Of a DNA stretch of 64,000 bases, positions 27,124 to 35,324 are shown one piece after another. The translations under genes were made by a program, and so were the position numbers. Under the pieces are notes generated by a model. That model saw only the letters and a program-made list of their open reading frames with translations. It was not told the origin of the DNA and searched no databases. Position 1 is the stretch's first letter. The number at the start of each line of letters is the position of its first letter. The stretch lies in contig NZ_FNOK01000008.1 in the NCBI RefSeq assembly GCF_900106995.1, positions 62,001-126,000 on the forward strand, in the 5' to 3' direction. This DNA comes from Saccharopolyspora shandongensis. Its GTDB lineage: Bacteria; Actinomycetota; Actinomycetes; Mycobacteriales; Pseudonocardiaceae.

Positions 27124-27783
27124 GTGGAGACCAAGCGGATTCGAGTCGGGGTGGTGGAGGACCACCCGCTGTACCGCGCGGCGGTGGCCCGGATGCTCGC
27201 CGACGCACCGGACGTCGAAGTGGACGCGGTCGCCGAATCGGTCGCGCAGTTCGCGGCCCGCAGCCGGTGCGCCGGGAGCATCGTCGTGCTCGACCTCGGG
27301 CTGCCCGGGGTGCGGGGCGCGGCGGCCGTGATGGAGCTCGTGCGCCGCGGCCACCCGGTGCTGGTCGTCTCGGCGATGGCCGACCGCACCGAGGTGGTCG
27401 GTGCGATGCTGGCCGGGGCCCGGGGCTTCCTCTGCAAGGACGCCGAGGGCGAGGAGATCCTGGCGGCGATCCGGGAGATCGCGGCCGGGCGCAACCACGT
27501 CGCCCCGAAGCTGGCGGCGGTCGTGCTGGACACCTCGCGGGAGCACAACGCCGGCGCGCGCATCGAGCTCTCGCACCGCGAGGCCGAGGTGCTGAGCAGG
27601 CTCGCCGCCGGCGAACGGGACCAGGACATCGCGATGGGCCTGCGCATCAGCATCCGCACGGTCCGGTCCTACTTGGACCGGATCAGGGACAAGACGGGAC
27701 TGCGGCGGCGTCCCGCGCTCACCGCCTACGCGATCGAGAACGGCTTCGTCACCTGCCCGGCGCCCGACCGGATGCCGGCCTGA
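27124..27783 (+). CDS. LuxR-type response regulator (second pair in the ESX locus)
   Basis: A 219-residue regulator. GTG 27124 follows GGGAGGAA. The receiver has VVEDHP, D57 in IVVLDLGLPG and LCKDAEG; the HTH is LSHREAEVLSRLAAGERDQDIAMGL with ISIRTVRSYLDRIRDKTG. A short kinase gene follows after 100 bases, so the pair forms a second two-component system within the secretion locus. It resembles the regulator at 25776-26417 in plan. Confidence 0.9.
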   Translation: METKRIRVGVVEDHPLYRAAVARMLADAPDVEVDAVAESVAQFAARSRCAGSIVVLDLGLPGVRGAAAVMELVRRGHPVLVVSAMADRTEVVGAMLAGARGFLCKDAEGEEILAAIREIAAGRNHVAPKLAAVVLDTSREHNAGARIELSHREAEVLSRLAAGERDQDIAMGLRISIRTVRSYLDRIRDKTGLRRRPALTAYAIENGFVTCPAPDRMPA

Positions 27784-27883
27784 GAACTCGTTCGGAACGT
27801 GGTGGCGCGGCAACTTCGAAGCGGCGCGGCCGCGCCGCCACGCAAGGTGAGCCTGGAAACAGGCCTGACGTCGGGAGAAGCGC

Positions 27884-28546
27884 GTGATGATCCTCGCGTC
27901 CACGATCTGCTTGATGGCGATGCTGGCCGTCAGCGTCCGGCTCGCGCACCACGCCGGGTACCGGCGCGGGCGAAGGCGCGAGCGGGTCGTCGTGAACCGG
28001 TACCTGCACGACACCGTCCTGCCGACGCTGGAAGCGATCGCGCTGGCCGCCCCGTCGGATGCGGCCGCCGCGCCGGCCAGGCTCGCCGAGCTTCGTCAGG
28101 CCGCCAAGGAGCAGGCGGCGTTGGTGCGGCGGGACATGATGGCCCGCACCGAGGCGGGGCGCGCGCGGCTCGAACCCGATCTGGTTGCGCTGGCGGCGGA
28201 TCTGGCGCGCCACCGGCTGCACGCCGAACTGATCCGGGAGGACGTGGACGACACGCTCCCGGCCCATCGGCGCACCGCGATGCGCGACGCCGTCCGGGAA
28301 GCGCTGCGGAACACGCAGAAGCACAGCGGAACCGATCGCGCCGTCGTGCGCGTCGAGGAGCGCGACCGCGGGATCGCGGTGGTCGTCCGCGATCACGGGA
28401 GCGGCTTCGACATGGCGGGCAGGGACGCCGGATTCGGCATCAGGGAGTCGATTTCGGCCAGGATGGCGGAGGTCGGCGGCTCCGCCCGCGTCGAATCCCG
28501 CCCCGGCTGGGGAACCCGGGTCACGCTGTGGGTTCCGCAGTCATGA
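27884..28546 (+). CDS. Short sensor histidine kinase
   Basis: A 220-residue kinase with a single N-terminal hydrophobic helix (about 1-20) and no sensing domain. The phospho-acceptor box is VVNRYLHDTVLPTLEAI (H42); the HATPase domain has VREALRNTQKHSG, VRDHGSGFD and a final GWGTRVTLWVP. It starts GTG-ATG (27884 or 27887). Its stop overlaps the mycosin-like gene start by four bases (ATGA), so kinase and mycosin-like protein are made together, which suggests that the kinase senses secretion status or a partner protein. Confidence 0.88.
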   Translation: MMILASTICLMAMLAVSVRLAHHAGYRRGRRRERVVVNRYLHDTVLPTLEAIALAAPSDAAAAPARLAELRQAAKEQAALVRRDMMARTEAGRARLEPDLVALAADLARHRLHAELIREDVDDTLPAHRRTAMRDAVREALRNTQKHSGTDRAVVRVEERDRGIAVVVRDHGSGFDMAGRDAGFGIRESISARMAEVGGSARVESRPGWGTRVTLWVPQS

Positions 28547-29718
28547 CGCGCCGGGCACCGCTGGCCGCGGCGGCCTGCGCGGCGCTCGGGGCCGGCCTGC
28601 TCATCGGCGTGCCTCCCGCCTCCGCGCAGTGCGCCGCTCCCGCCGGCGTGTACCGGGAGGCGATGGGGTGGGCGCAGCGGCTCACCGACGCATCGGGGAC
28701 CTGGCCGGTCGCCGACGGAACCGGGCAGCTGCTCGCGGTCGTCGGCACCGGGATCGACGCGGCCAACGACCAGTTCGGGCCGGGGCAGGTGGTGCCGGGC
28801 TCCGACCTCGGGGACTGCGACGGGCGCGGCACCTTCGCCGCGGGCATCGTCGGGGCGCGGCCCGACCCGGCGACGGCTTTCGCGGGCATGGCGCCGGGCG
28901 CCCGCCTGCTCGGGATCCGGTACACCGAAACCCGCTCCGGCGGCGGCGATCCCGATCCGGACGCGCTGGCCGGCGCGATCCGGCGGGCCACCGACGCGGG
29001 CGCCACGGTGATCCTGGTCGCCGTGCCAGCGCCGCGCACGAGCCCGGCGCTGGAGGACGCGGTGCGGGATGCCTTGACCGGCAACGCGCTGGTCGTGTCG
29101 CCGGCGGTGGGCGACAAGCCCGGAACGCGGTCCTACCCGACCGGCCTGCCCGGCGTCGTGGCGGTCGGCGCGCTCGACCCGTCCGGCGCGGCGGTGCAGG
29201 ACGAATCGGGTCCGCACCTCTCGATCGCCGCCCCAGGCGCGGACCTGACCGGCCTCTCGGCCGGTGCTCGCGGCGGCCTCGGGCACCGCTGGGGCGTGGA
29301 TGGCCCGGCGTTCTCGGCGGCGTACGTCGCGGGCGCGGCGGTGCTGGTGCGCTCCTACCGGCCGGAGCTGAGCGCCGAGCAGGTCGCCGAGCGGCTCGCC
29401 CGCACTGCCAGCCACCCGCCGAACGGGCACGACCCCCGGCTGGGGTGGGGCGTGCTGAACGTCGGGGCCGCCGTGGCCGCGGAGCTGCCCGACGATCCTT
29501 CCGCGCTTCGGCTCCCGGACGCCCCGGCGCCTCCGGTGGCGACCGTGCGTCCGGCCGCGGGCCCGGCACCGCTGCCCGACCACGCACCGCTACCGGGCTG
29601 GCTCGCGCTGCTGGGCGTCGCGGCCGCCGCGCTCGCCGTCGTCGCTCGAACGACTGTCCGGCTCGGCAAGGCCCGAGGCTGGCGCCCGGGCTCCCGATCC
29701 CGCGACCGCAGCTCCTGA
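28543..29718 (+). CDS. Mycosin-like S8 protein lacking the catalytic triad
   Basis: A 391-residue member of the ESX mycosin (MycP) family by layout: signal peptide (about 1-28), subtilisin-like domain, proline-rich linker and a C-terminal transmembrane helix (about 350-370) with basic tail. All triad positions are changed. The Asp block normally reading like DTG is VGTGI here (G68), the His block DCDGHGT is DCDGRGT (R95), and the Ser block GTS is GPA (A256). The oxyanion Asn block is AVG rather than AGN. The fold motifs around them are intact, so this is not a decayed gene. In mycobacteria mycosins also have a structural role in the pore. Confidence 0.85.
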   Translation: MTRRAPLAAAACAALGAGLLIGVPPASAQCAAPAGVYREAMGWAQRLTDASGTWPVADGTGQLLAVVGTGIDAANDQFGPGQVVPGSDLGDCDGRGTFAAGIVGARPDPATAFAGMAPGARLLGIRYTETRSGGGDPDPDALAGAIRRATDAGATVILVAVPAPRTSPALEDAVRDALTGNALVVSPAVGDKPGTRSYPTGLPGVVAVGALDPSGAAVQDESGPHLSIAAPGADLTGLSAGARGGLGHRWGVDGPAFSAAYVAGAAVLVRSYRPELSAEQVAERLARTASHPPNGHDPRLGWGVLNVGAAVAAELPDDPSALRLPDAPAPPVATVRPAAGPAPLPDHAPLPGWLALLGVAAAALAVVARTTVRLGKARGWRPGSRSRDRSS

Positions 29719-29868
29719 GCTGAACCTCCTGGAACCGACCGGATCAGTGTTTTCGCTGTTCACAGGGCCGGGTTGCGTGGGCGAAGAGCCATTCGTCGCC
29801 CTACGGCTCCGAGGGTCGCAAGCGCTCCAGGGGTTCGCGATCGAGCCGGCCGTCGACCGAGCACCTGC

Positions 29869-30135
29869 TCACCGGTCTTGGTCTTGGTCTTGGTCTTGGT
29901 CTTGGTCTTGGTCTGACTCTTCGCGAGGTATGGGCCACCCGTGAAACGGCGGTTCCAGGGTCCCGTCGAGCAAGGCTGCGAGGTCGCGGCGCAGCTCCCT
30001 CTCCGAGTCGTACGCAACAGTCACCTCGGATCGCCCCTGCACGCGGAAAGTGACCCGCCAGGTGTCCTTGGGCGTCCGCTCGATCCGCATCAGAAGTTCG
30101 TGCCCAGTCCTCCAGCGGATGACTGTCCCGTTCAC
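29869..30135 (-). CDS. Small hypothetical protein with a (Asp-Gln)n tail
   Basis: An 88-residue protein with GTG start at 30135 after GGGGAG. Residues 1-65 look like a small beta-sheet domain (LLMRIERTPKDTWRVTFRVQ, then ELRRDLAALLDG). The last 14 residues are alternating Asp and Gln, encoded by six and two-thirds copies of one hexanucleotide (29875-29914). The repeat length is a multiple of three, so slippage would change tail length but not frame. I know no function. Confidence 0.6.
   Translation of the reverse strand: MNGTVIRWRTGHELLMRIERTPKDTWRVTFRVQGRSEVTVAYDSERELRRDLAALLDGTLEPPFHGWPIPREESDQDQDQDQDQDQDR
29875..29914 (+). repeat. Tandem hexanucleotide repeat (GTCTTG)6
   Basis: Six full copies of GTCTTG plus a partial one. 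Read on the minus strand they encode the Asp-Gln tail of the small protein gene. The surrounding DNA is less GC-rich than the rest of the window. Confidence 0.9.
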
Positions 30136-30332
30136 AGCGCGCCGCTCCCCTGCTCGTACGGGCTTCACGTTATGCGTTGCGACGGTCGCGCGGTAGGGTC
30201 CTTCGCCTGGCAGGCCCGGAGCCGCTGCCCCTGCAGGCAGCCACCCGCCGAGGAGCTCCCCACGCCGCCCTCTCACTCACCCACGGCTGGGCTTGAGGGG
30301 CGATGTCGTTGCCCGGGGGCACAATGCGGGGC

Positions 30333-30707
30333 ATGTCCCAGTCATCCCCGCACCGGCACCACGCCATCGACTACGTGGAGCTCGCGGTCACCGATCTCGA
30401 AGCCGCCAAGCGCTTCTACGCCGAAGCGTTCGGCTGGCGGTTCAACGACTACGGCCCGGCTTACGCCGGCATCCGGGCCTCGCAGGACGAATCCGCACCC
30501 GAGGTCGGCGGCCTGCGCACCGACCAGGAGGTCCGGACGGGCGGGCCGCTGGTGCTGCTCTACTCGGCCGACCTGGACCGGTCCGCGGCGGCCGTGCAGG
30601 AGGCCGGCGGCCGGGTGGTGAACGGGCCGTACGAGTTCCCCGGCGGGCGCCGGTTCCACTTCACCGACCCGAGCGGGAACGAACTCGGCGTCTGGGCGGA
30701 GGCGTAG
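30333..30707 (+). CDS. VOC-family (glyoxalase-like) protein
   Basis: A 124-residue vicinal-oxygen-chelate fold protein with two beta-alpha-beta-beta-beta halves: IDYVELAVTDLEAAKRFYAEAFGWRF at the start and GGRRFHFTDPSGNELGVWA at the end. The metal-binding Glu and His positions common to glyoxalase-like enzymes are partly visible, but the substrate is unknown. ATG 30333 is preferred; an in-frame ATG at 30324 would add three residues. It interrupts the secretion locus together with the preceding small gene. Confidence 0.85.
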   Translation: MSQSSPHRHHAIDYVELAVTDLEAAKRFYAEAFGWRFNDYGPAYAGIRASQDESAPEVGGLRTDQEVRTGGPLVLLYSADLDRSAAAVQEAGGRVVNGPYEFPGGRRFHFTDPSGNELGVWAEA

Positions 30708-30780
30708 CGGGGTCGTGCGCGGCGGTGGCCGCTCGAACGACCACCGCCGCTCACGACCGGGGCGCGACGGGACGTGGAAC

Positions 30781-30816
30781 GGCCGCTGAGCGACGGGGGT
30801 TTTACGCTCAGCGGCC
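30781..30816 (+). terminator. Hairpin between convergent genes
   Basis: A perfect 12-base-pair stem (30781-30792 with 30805-30816) and a 12-base loop containing GGGGGTTTTA. It lies between the 3' ends of the VOC gene and the DUF1023 hydrolase gene. A weaker hairpin (30721-30728 with 30741-30748) precedes it. Confidence 0.7.
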
Positions 30817-30849
30817 GGGATCCAGGGTTCGTCCACAGTGGTCAGTTGG

Positions 30850-32100
30850 TCACAGCGCGGACTGCCGTTCCCTGATGGTGCCGTGGACGACGTCGTTGAT
30901 GTCGCGCCAGGACGGGGAGCCCGGGTCCAGGACGCTGCTGTGCGAGGACACGTCCGGGACGAACCAGCCGTCCGAGTCGTGGCTGGACGGCAGCGGCGTC
31001 ACACCGGGGAAGTCGTCCGGGTCGGGCCCGTGGACGTGGCCCTGCGCCCACTGGATCGGATCGTGCTCCAGCGTGACCGAGTACCGGGCCGTCGGGTACG
31101 GGTTGGTCAGCTCCGTCACGCCCTCGCCCATCCCCGCCGAGGCCACGTGGACCACGTTGTCCGCGCGCATGCCCGCCGCGTCGGCCAGGCCGACGATCGC
31201 CCCGCCGTAGCTGTGCCCGATCACGGTGACCTGGGCGCCCTCCCCCAGCCTGGGGCGCAGTTCGTCGTTGACGAACTCCGCCAGCCGCGGCGCCATCTCC
31301 CGCGACGGGCCCGCGGAGCTCGCCTCGGGCAGGCCCTGCGGGAAGTCTCCGTTCATCCACAGCACCGACGCCGTCCGGCCGGTCGGGTCGGCGCCGGCGT
31401 AGCTGCCCACCCGGTCCGCGTAGCGCGGGAAGTCCTCCAGCCCGGTGTTCATGCCGGGCACCAGGACGGCCACCGACCGGGTGTCGGAGTCGAGCCGGCC
31501 GATCAGCCCCACGATCCGCCCGTCACCCGCCGGGTCGAACTGGATGATCTGCGTGTTGCTGTTGAGGATCTCGTCGTACGCCGCGATCTTCTCCCGGAGG
31601 TGCCGGAGCTCCGGCTCTCGGTCCCCCGGGCCCGGCTGGGCCTCCAGCTCCTTCAGCTCCGCGCCGGCCACCGCCCGCGCGGCCTCGATCTGGGCCCGGT
31701 TGGCGGCGTTCAGGTCGGCGACCGAGCCACCGGACGGGCCGTCGGCCAGTACCGGGACGACCAGGTCCGGGTTTAGCCGCCGGATCTTGGCGGCCTGCTC
31801 GGCGTCCCAGCGGCGCACCGCGACGTTCGACGCCGCGATCCCGTCGATGATCCCGGTCAGCCTGCTGGACGCCGCTTGCAGGCTGCGCTCGTTCAGCTGG
31901 ATGTTGCCGGAATGGCCGGTCTGGGCCGCCTGCGAGCCGGACACGTTCGCGAACGCGGACGTCACCAGCGTGCGCGCGGTGAGGTTGCGGCGGGCTTCAC
32001 CGAGCACCGCCACTTGGTCGGGCAACGCCTGCGCAGCGGTGTCGAGCGCGGCGTGGTTCACCGCGAACCGCGCCGCCGAGGTCTGCTCGGAACGGTCCAT
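30850..32100 (-). CDS. DUF1023 alpha/beta hydrolase, probable ESX substrate
   Basis: A 416-residue protein. The first 150 residues are helical and WXG-like in composition; the second half is the alpha/beta hydrolase of the DUF1023 family with VLVPGMNTG (about 214) and the nucleophile elbow GHSYGG (S296), followed by the Asp and His region EHDPIQWAQ. Such hydrolases are common next to esx genes in actinobacteria and many have ESX-type N-termini, so secretion through the type VII system is likely. It is the last gene of a leftward run beginning near 35.7 kb. Confidence 0.85.
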   Translation of the reverse strand: MDRSEQTSAARFAVNHAALDTAAQALPDQVAVLGEARRNLTARTLVTSAFANVSGSQAAQTGHSGNIQLNERSLQAASSRLTGIIDGIAASNVAVRRWDAEQAAKIRRLNPDLVVPVLADGPSGGSVADLNAANRAQIEAARAVAGAELKELEAQPGPGDREPELRHLREKIAAYDEILNSNTQIIQFDPAGDGRIVGLIGRLDSDTRSVAVLVPGMNTGLEDFPRYADRVGSYAGADPTGRTASVLWMNGDFPQGLPEASSAGPSREMAPRLAEFVNDELRPRLGEGAQVTVIGHSYGGAIVGLADAAGMRADNVVHVASAGMGEGVTELTNPYPTARYSVTLEHDPIQWAQGHVHGPDPDDFPGVTPLPSSHDSDGWFVPDVSSHSSVLDPGSPSWRDINDVVHGTIRERQSAL

Positions 32101-32135
32101 TCTGCTGGCTCCTCACGGGAAATCCGGACGACCGC

Positions 32136-32903
32136 TCAGGTCGCGAGGGTCGGCGGGGTGATGTCGTCGAGCAGGGCGCGCTGCGCCTGCTGCGCGCGGG
32201 TGGCGCGCTCGTCGTGCTGCCGGATCATCCGCGCCGCCCAATCGAGGTCGTCGCGGAACTTCTGGTCGCGGTCCAGGGCCTTGCTGGTGGCCTCGCAGCT
32301 GCTGGTGATGTTCGACCGGTGCGCGCCCGCCGCCGCGGCCGATGCCTGCACCCGGCCGAAGGCGTTCTGCGACGCGGCGCCGTGCCTCAGCGCCTGCGAG
32401 GTGTTCAGCAGCGGATTCCTGGTCCCCTCGACCAGTTTCGCCACCGCGTCGAAGAACTTCGGGACCTCGGCGCGGAAACCGCCCGGGTTGCTGGCGGACG
32501 CGCCGCTGCTCGCCGAGTTCTGCGCGCGGCCCTGCCGGACCGCGTCCCGCGCCCGGCCGAGGAACTCCCGGTACTGGCCGCCGGTGTAGGTCGACCACTG
32601 GTCCCACCCGTGCGCCTGCTGGATCGCGTAGGCGTTGCGCGCGTTCGTCGCCGGGTCGGCGTTCGCCGCCTCATTCCGGTGCCGCTGGTCGAAGGCGTTG
32701 CCATGACCGGGATTCACCGACCGGATCTGCCAGAGCCCGACCGACGGGCCGTACACCTCGTTCTGCAGGGACACGTCGCCGATCGCCCCGGGGTTCCCGC
32801 GCGACTCCGCGAGCGCGACGGCGACCGCGATCCGCAGGTCCTCGCCGGTGAAGCCGGCGTTCGCGGCGTGCTCCGCGATCTGCTGGTCGGTGAGCGTTGG
32901 CAT
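32136..32903 (-). CDS. Lytic transglycosylase-like protein, probable ESX substrate
   Basis: A 255-residue protein. The N-terminal half is a lysozyme-like SLT domain: LTDQQIAEHAANAGFTGEDL, AVALAESRG with the catalytic Glu at 33, then GPSVGLWQIRS. The C-terminal half is alanine-rich and helical, like a WXG/LXG helical bundle. There is no signal peptide, which fits export by the type VII system to cut peptidoglycan outside the membrane. It precedes the DUF1023 hydrolase gene by about 35 bases on the same strand. Confidence 0.85.
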   Translation of the reverse strand: MPTLTDQQIAEHAANAGFTGEDLRIAVAVALAESRGNPGAIGDVSLQNEVYGPSVGLWQIRSVNPGHGNAFDQRHRNEAANADPATNARNAYAIQQAHGWDQWSTYTGGQYREFLGRARDAVRQGRAQNSASSGASASNPGGFRAEVPKFFDAVAKLVEGTRNPLLNTSQALRHGAASQNAFGRVQASAAAAGAHRSNITSSCEATSKALDRDQKFRDDLDWAARMIRQHDERATRAQQAQRALLDDITPPTLAT

Positions 32904-32962
32904 ATTCCTCTCCTCTTGCGGGTCCTTCCGGGATGCGGCGGCAGCCGCATGCGCTGAGGGCT

Positions 32963-33002
32963 CGGCTTCGGGTTCGCAGGGGCCGCTGAGAACCCGAAGC
33001 CG
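32963..33002 (-). terminator. Inverted repeat between ESX substrate genes
   Basis: A perfect 13-base inverted repeat (32963-32975 with 32990-33002) with a 14-base loop, in the gap between the PPE-like gene and the transglycosylase-like gene. It may be a partial terminator or an mRNA-processing hairpin that sets the ratio of the two products. Confidence 0.5.
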
Positions 33003-33077
33003 CGTACCGACCAGGAATCCCGCAGTCCGGACGGCGTCTGAGATTCCGCCAGCCGCAAGCCTTTTGAAGAACCTCCG

Positions 33078-34313
33078 TCAGAACGAGCGCTGGTCGGGTG
33101 GTTCGGCGCCGAGAACGGAGGGGGTGATGACCGAGGACTCGCCCCAGACCTCCTCGGTCTCCACCAGCCACGGCGGGATGCGGCGCGCTCCGGACATGTC
33201 CTGTCCTCCTGGCGCGAACGGCATCATCGGCATCATCGGCATGCCGCCGGCGCCGCTACCCGCCGCGTTGACCGCTCCCGCCGCGGCACCCAGCACCCCC
33301 GCGGCTCCCATCGCGTTCGGCGCCGCAGCGAGGCCGCTCAGCCCGGCCGCCGCCGTCGGGGCGGGCACGGCCGCTCCGCCGCCGAGCGATGCCCCGCCGC
33401 CGAGTCCGGGCATCCCGCCGCGCGGCATGCCGACCGGCTTGGCTTCGTCCTTCTCCTTGTCCGCGGGGTCTTTCGGCTTCCCCCACTCCGGGACCTTCGG
33501 CGGCCGGAAGCCGCCGAGCCGTCCCATCCCGGCAGCCGACGCCGCGGCCAGCCCGGCGGTGAACATGTTGCCGAACAGCGGCGTGCGCGGCTCCGCGCCG
33601 GGCTCCGGCTCGGGCTGCTCCTGCCCCGGCTCGGGTTCCCCTGTCCCACCGCCGGATCCGTCGTGGCTACCGGTGCCGCCGCCCTCCCCGGCGCCGTCAC
33701 CGGGCACCGGCGCGTCCGGCACCTCGGTCTGATCCGCCAGCGGCATCCCCTGGTCCGCCGCGCGGTACTTGCCGCCGAGCTCGGTCATCACGGTGATCGC
33801 CTTGGCGTGCGCGGCATCCGCGGCCGCCGTCGCCTGTTGGTGTTCCTGCACCGCCTTCGCCGCATCGGCCTGCCGCTGGCGCAGCTGGGCCACGGCCGCC
33901 GGCGAGGCCGACTGATCGACCTCCAGCGGAGTGGTGGCCAGCCGCGCGGTCTCCGCGGGCAGGTCCGCGACCTCGACCGCGGGCGGCATCTCGGCGCGGG
34001 CCTTGGCCAGCGCGTCGGCCGAGTCGTGCACCCGGTCGCGGATGGCGAACGCCGCGTCGCCGATCCGGCGGAGCCCGCCGGAGAGGTCGTTGATCATCAC
34101 CCGGTACTGCTCGGAGGCGCCGCCCCGCCACTGGTCCTGGAACTTCGCGAGCTTGGCCTCCAGGTTTCCGGCCTGCTCGTGCAGCGCGGCTCCGACGCTG
34201 TCCCAGGAATCCGCGGCCGGACGCACCGATGAGTCGTCGCCGCGTTGCAGCATCGCGTAGAGCTGCCCGTGGCTGTAGGCGGAGAAGTTCGTCGGTTCCC
34301 GCATCTCGCTCAC
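33078..34313 (-). CDS. PPE-like WXG-domain protein with Pro/Gly-rich C-terminus
   Basis: A 411-residue protein. The N-terminal 180 residues are helical with the WXG turn (DQWRGGASEQYRVM, about 60) and a long coiled stretch, as in PPE/EspB-like ESX substrates. A low-complexity Gly, Pro, Glu linker follows (about 210-255), then Ala/Gly/Met-rich repeats and the tail IPPWLVETEEVWGESS. GTG 34313 is chosen since it overlaps the stop of the upstream small gene by four bases (GTGA), with GGGGAAGG before it. The coupled upstream product is probably its secretion partner, as PE is for PPE. Confidence 0.75.
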   Translation of the reverse strand: MSEMREPTNFSAYSHGQLYAMLQRGDDSSVRPAADSWDSVGAALHEQAGNLEAKLAKFQDQWRGGASEQYRVMINDLSGGLRRIGDAAFAIRDRVHDSADALAKARAEMPPAVEVADLPAETARLATTPLEVDQSASPAAVAQLRQRQADAAKAVQEHQQATAAADAAHAKAITVMTELGGKYRAADQGMPLADQTEVPDAPVPGDGAGEGGGTGSHDGSGGGTGEPEPGQEQPEPEPGAEPRTPLFGNMFTAGLAAASAAGMGRLGGFRPPKVPEWGKPKDPADKEKDEAKPVGMPRGGMPGLGGGASLGGGAAVPAPTAAAGLSGLAAAPNAMGAAGVLGAAAGAVNAAGSGAGGMPMMPMMPFAPGGQDMSGARRIPPWLVETEEVWGESSVITPSVLGAEPPDQRSF

Positions 34314-34669
34314 GCCTTCCCCACGCCGGGCAGGCCGACCGACTGCACGGCCGCGCCGAGCGCGGACAGCGACGCGGTGACCTGGTCGTCGTGCTGCTCG
34401 TACGCGGAGAGCACGGTTCCGGTTATCTTCTCGGCGAAGTCGATCGCCTCCCGGGCACGGCTCACCAGGCTGCGCATCTCCGCCATCGCCAGGAAGTGGT
34501 TCTCCCACAGCGAATGCGCCTCGCCGAACTCGCCGAGCCGCAGCTCGCGCTCGGTGAGCGAGTCGAGCTGCCCGGCCGGCCGGTCCATCCCGGACAGCTG
34601 GGTGGCGAGTTCACCGGCGAACTCCACCAGCGACTGCAGGTGGACCGCGAACGACTCGTTGCTGGACAT
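34310..34669 (-). CDS. Small helical ESX-type protein (PE-like partner)
   Basis: A 119-residue all-helical protein without signal peptide. It lacks a true WXG; the position between its two long helices reads SLWENHF. Size, helical pattern and translational coupling to the PPE-like gene point to an ESX heterodimer partner. Two ATGs are close together (34675 and 34669); 34669 is chosen because GGAAAGGG then stands six bases upstream rather than touching the start. Confidence 0.7.
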   Translation of the reverse strand: MSSNESFAVHLQSLVEFAGELATQLSGMDRPAGQLDSLTERELRLGEFGEAHSLWENHFLAMAEMRSLVSRAREAIDFAEKITGTVLSAYEQHDDQVTASLSALGAAVQSVGLPGVGKA

Positions 34670-34842
34670 GGACATCCCTTTCCGCACATCGATGCGACCG
34701 CGCACTGCCGACGTCGCCCCGCTCCGGGATCGCGCACTCCCCTGTCCCACGACCCCGGAGCGGGGCCCTGCCCGCCCGAAAGCTGTTCTACAAGCGGCGT
34801 AGCCGCTTGCGGTGCGGGACTCAGCTCGCACCGCCGCGGGTT

Positions 34843-34917
34843 CTCAGATGCCTTCTCGCGAGGACAGCCCCAGCGTGGCGTATTGGAGGGGATCCCGGAG
34901 TCGAGAAGGCATCTGAG
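34843..34917 (-). repeat. Long-looped inverted repeat in the 294-base gap
   Basis: Segment 34843-34858 (CTCAGATGCCTTCTCG) is the exact reverse complement of 34902-34917, with 43 bases between. A shorter inverted repeat (GCGGTGCG with CGCACCGC near 34810-34835) lies beside it. The gap 34670-34963 holds no gene; it separates the WXG100 pair from the PPE-like pair and probably carries a terminator and a new promoter. Confidence 0.5.
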
Positions 34918-34963
34918 GTTCCGCTACTCGCACCGCTACGCAAACCACATTCGAAGCGTCCCG

Positions 34964-35293
34964 CTATGCGCCCTGCTGGAACTTGCCGGCCAGGGCCGAG
35001 TCTAGGGCCGCGCCGTCCATCGCCGAACGACTCAGCAGCGAGCCGAGGTTGTTGATGATCTGCGTCATCTCGCCCAGCGCACCGCGGAGGTTGGCCTCGG
35101 CGATGCGCGCGTCGGAACCCGACTGGCTGCCGGACTGGTACCACGTCTCCCGCACCGGGCCCAGCGCCGTGTCCAGCTCCCCGAGCGCGTTGCCGATCGC
35201 GCCGGAGTACCGGACCAGCGCGCCGCCCGCGTTGTCCACCGCGCCGAAGTTCATCGCGACGGTGTCACTCGACGGTCCACCCGCGTAGATCAT
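34964..35293 (-). CDS. WXG100-family ESX protein
   Basis: A 109-residue secreted helical-hairpin protein. The turn between the helices reads WYQSGSQSGSDAR, a WXG-type turn with one extra residue. The family exports as dimers through the type VII channel with the partner encoded 32 bases upstream. The ATG at 35293 has GGAGGGAA just before it. The product matches the common length of about 100 residues. Confidence 0.88.
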   Translation of the reverse strand: MIYAGGPSSDTVAMNFGAVDNAGGALVRYSGAIGNALGELDTALGPVRETWYQSGSQSGSDARIAEANLRGALGEMTQIINNLGSLLSRSAMDGAALDSALAGKFQQGA

Positions 35294-35324
35294 GTCTATT
35301 CCCTCCCGGACTGGTCCGTGCGCG

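Noticed and set aside
27783..27883. GC palindrome before the short kinase gene as a terminator
   Set aside because: The GGCGCGGCCGCGCC run is self-complementary but the longer arms do not match well. Given the local GC content it is weak evidence for a terminator.
29875..29914. Possible CRISPR-like repeat array
   Set aside because: The units are six bases with no spacers; it is a simple tandem repeat within a coding frame.
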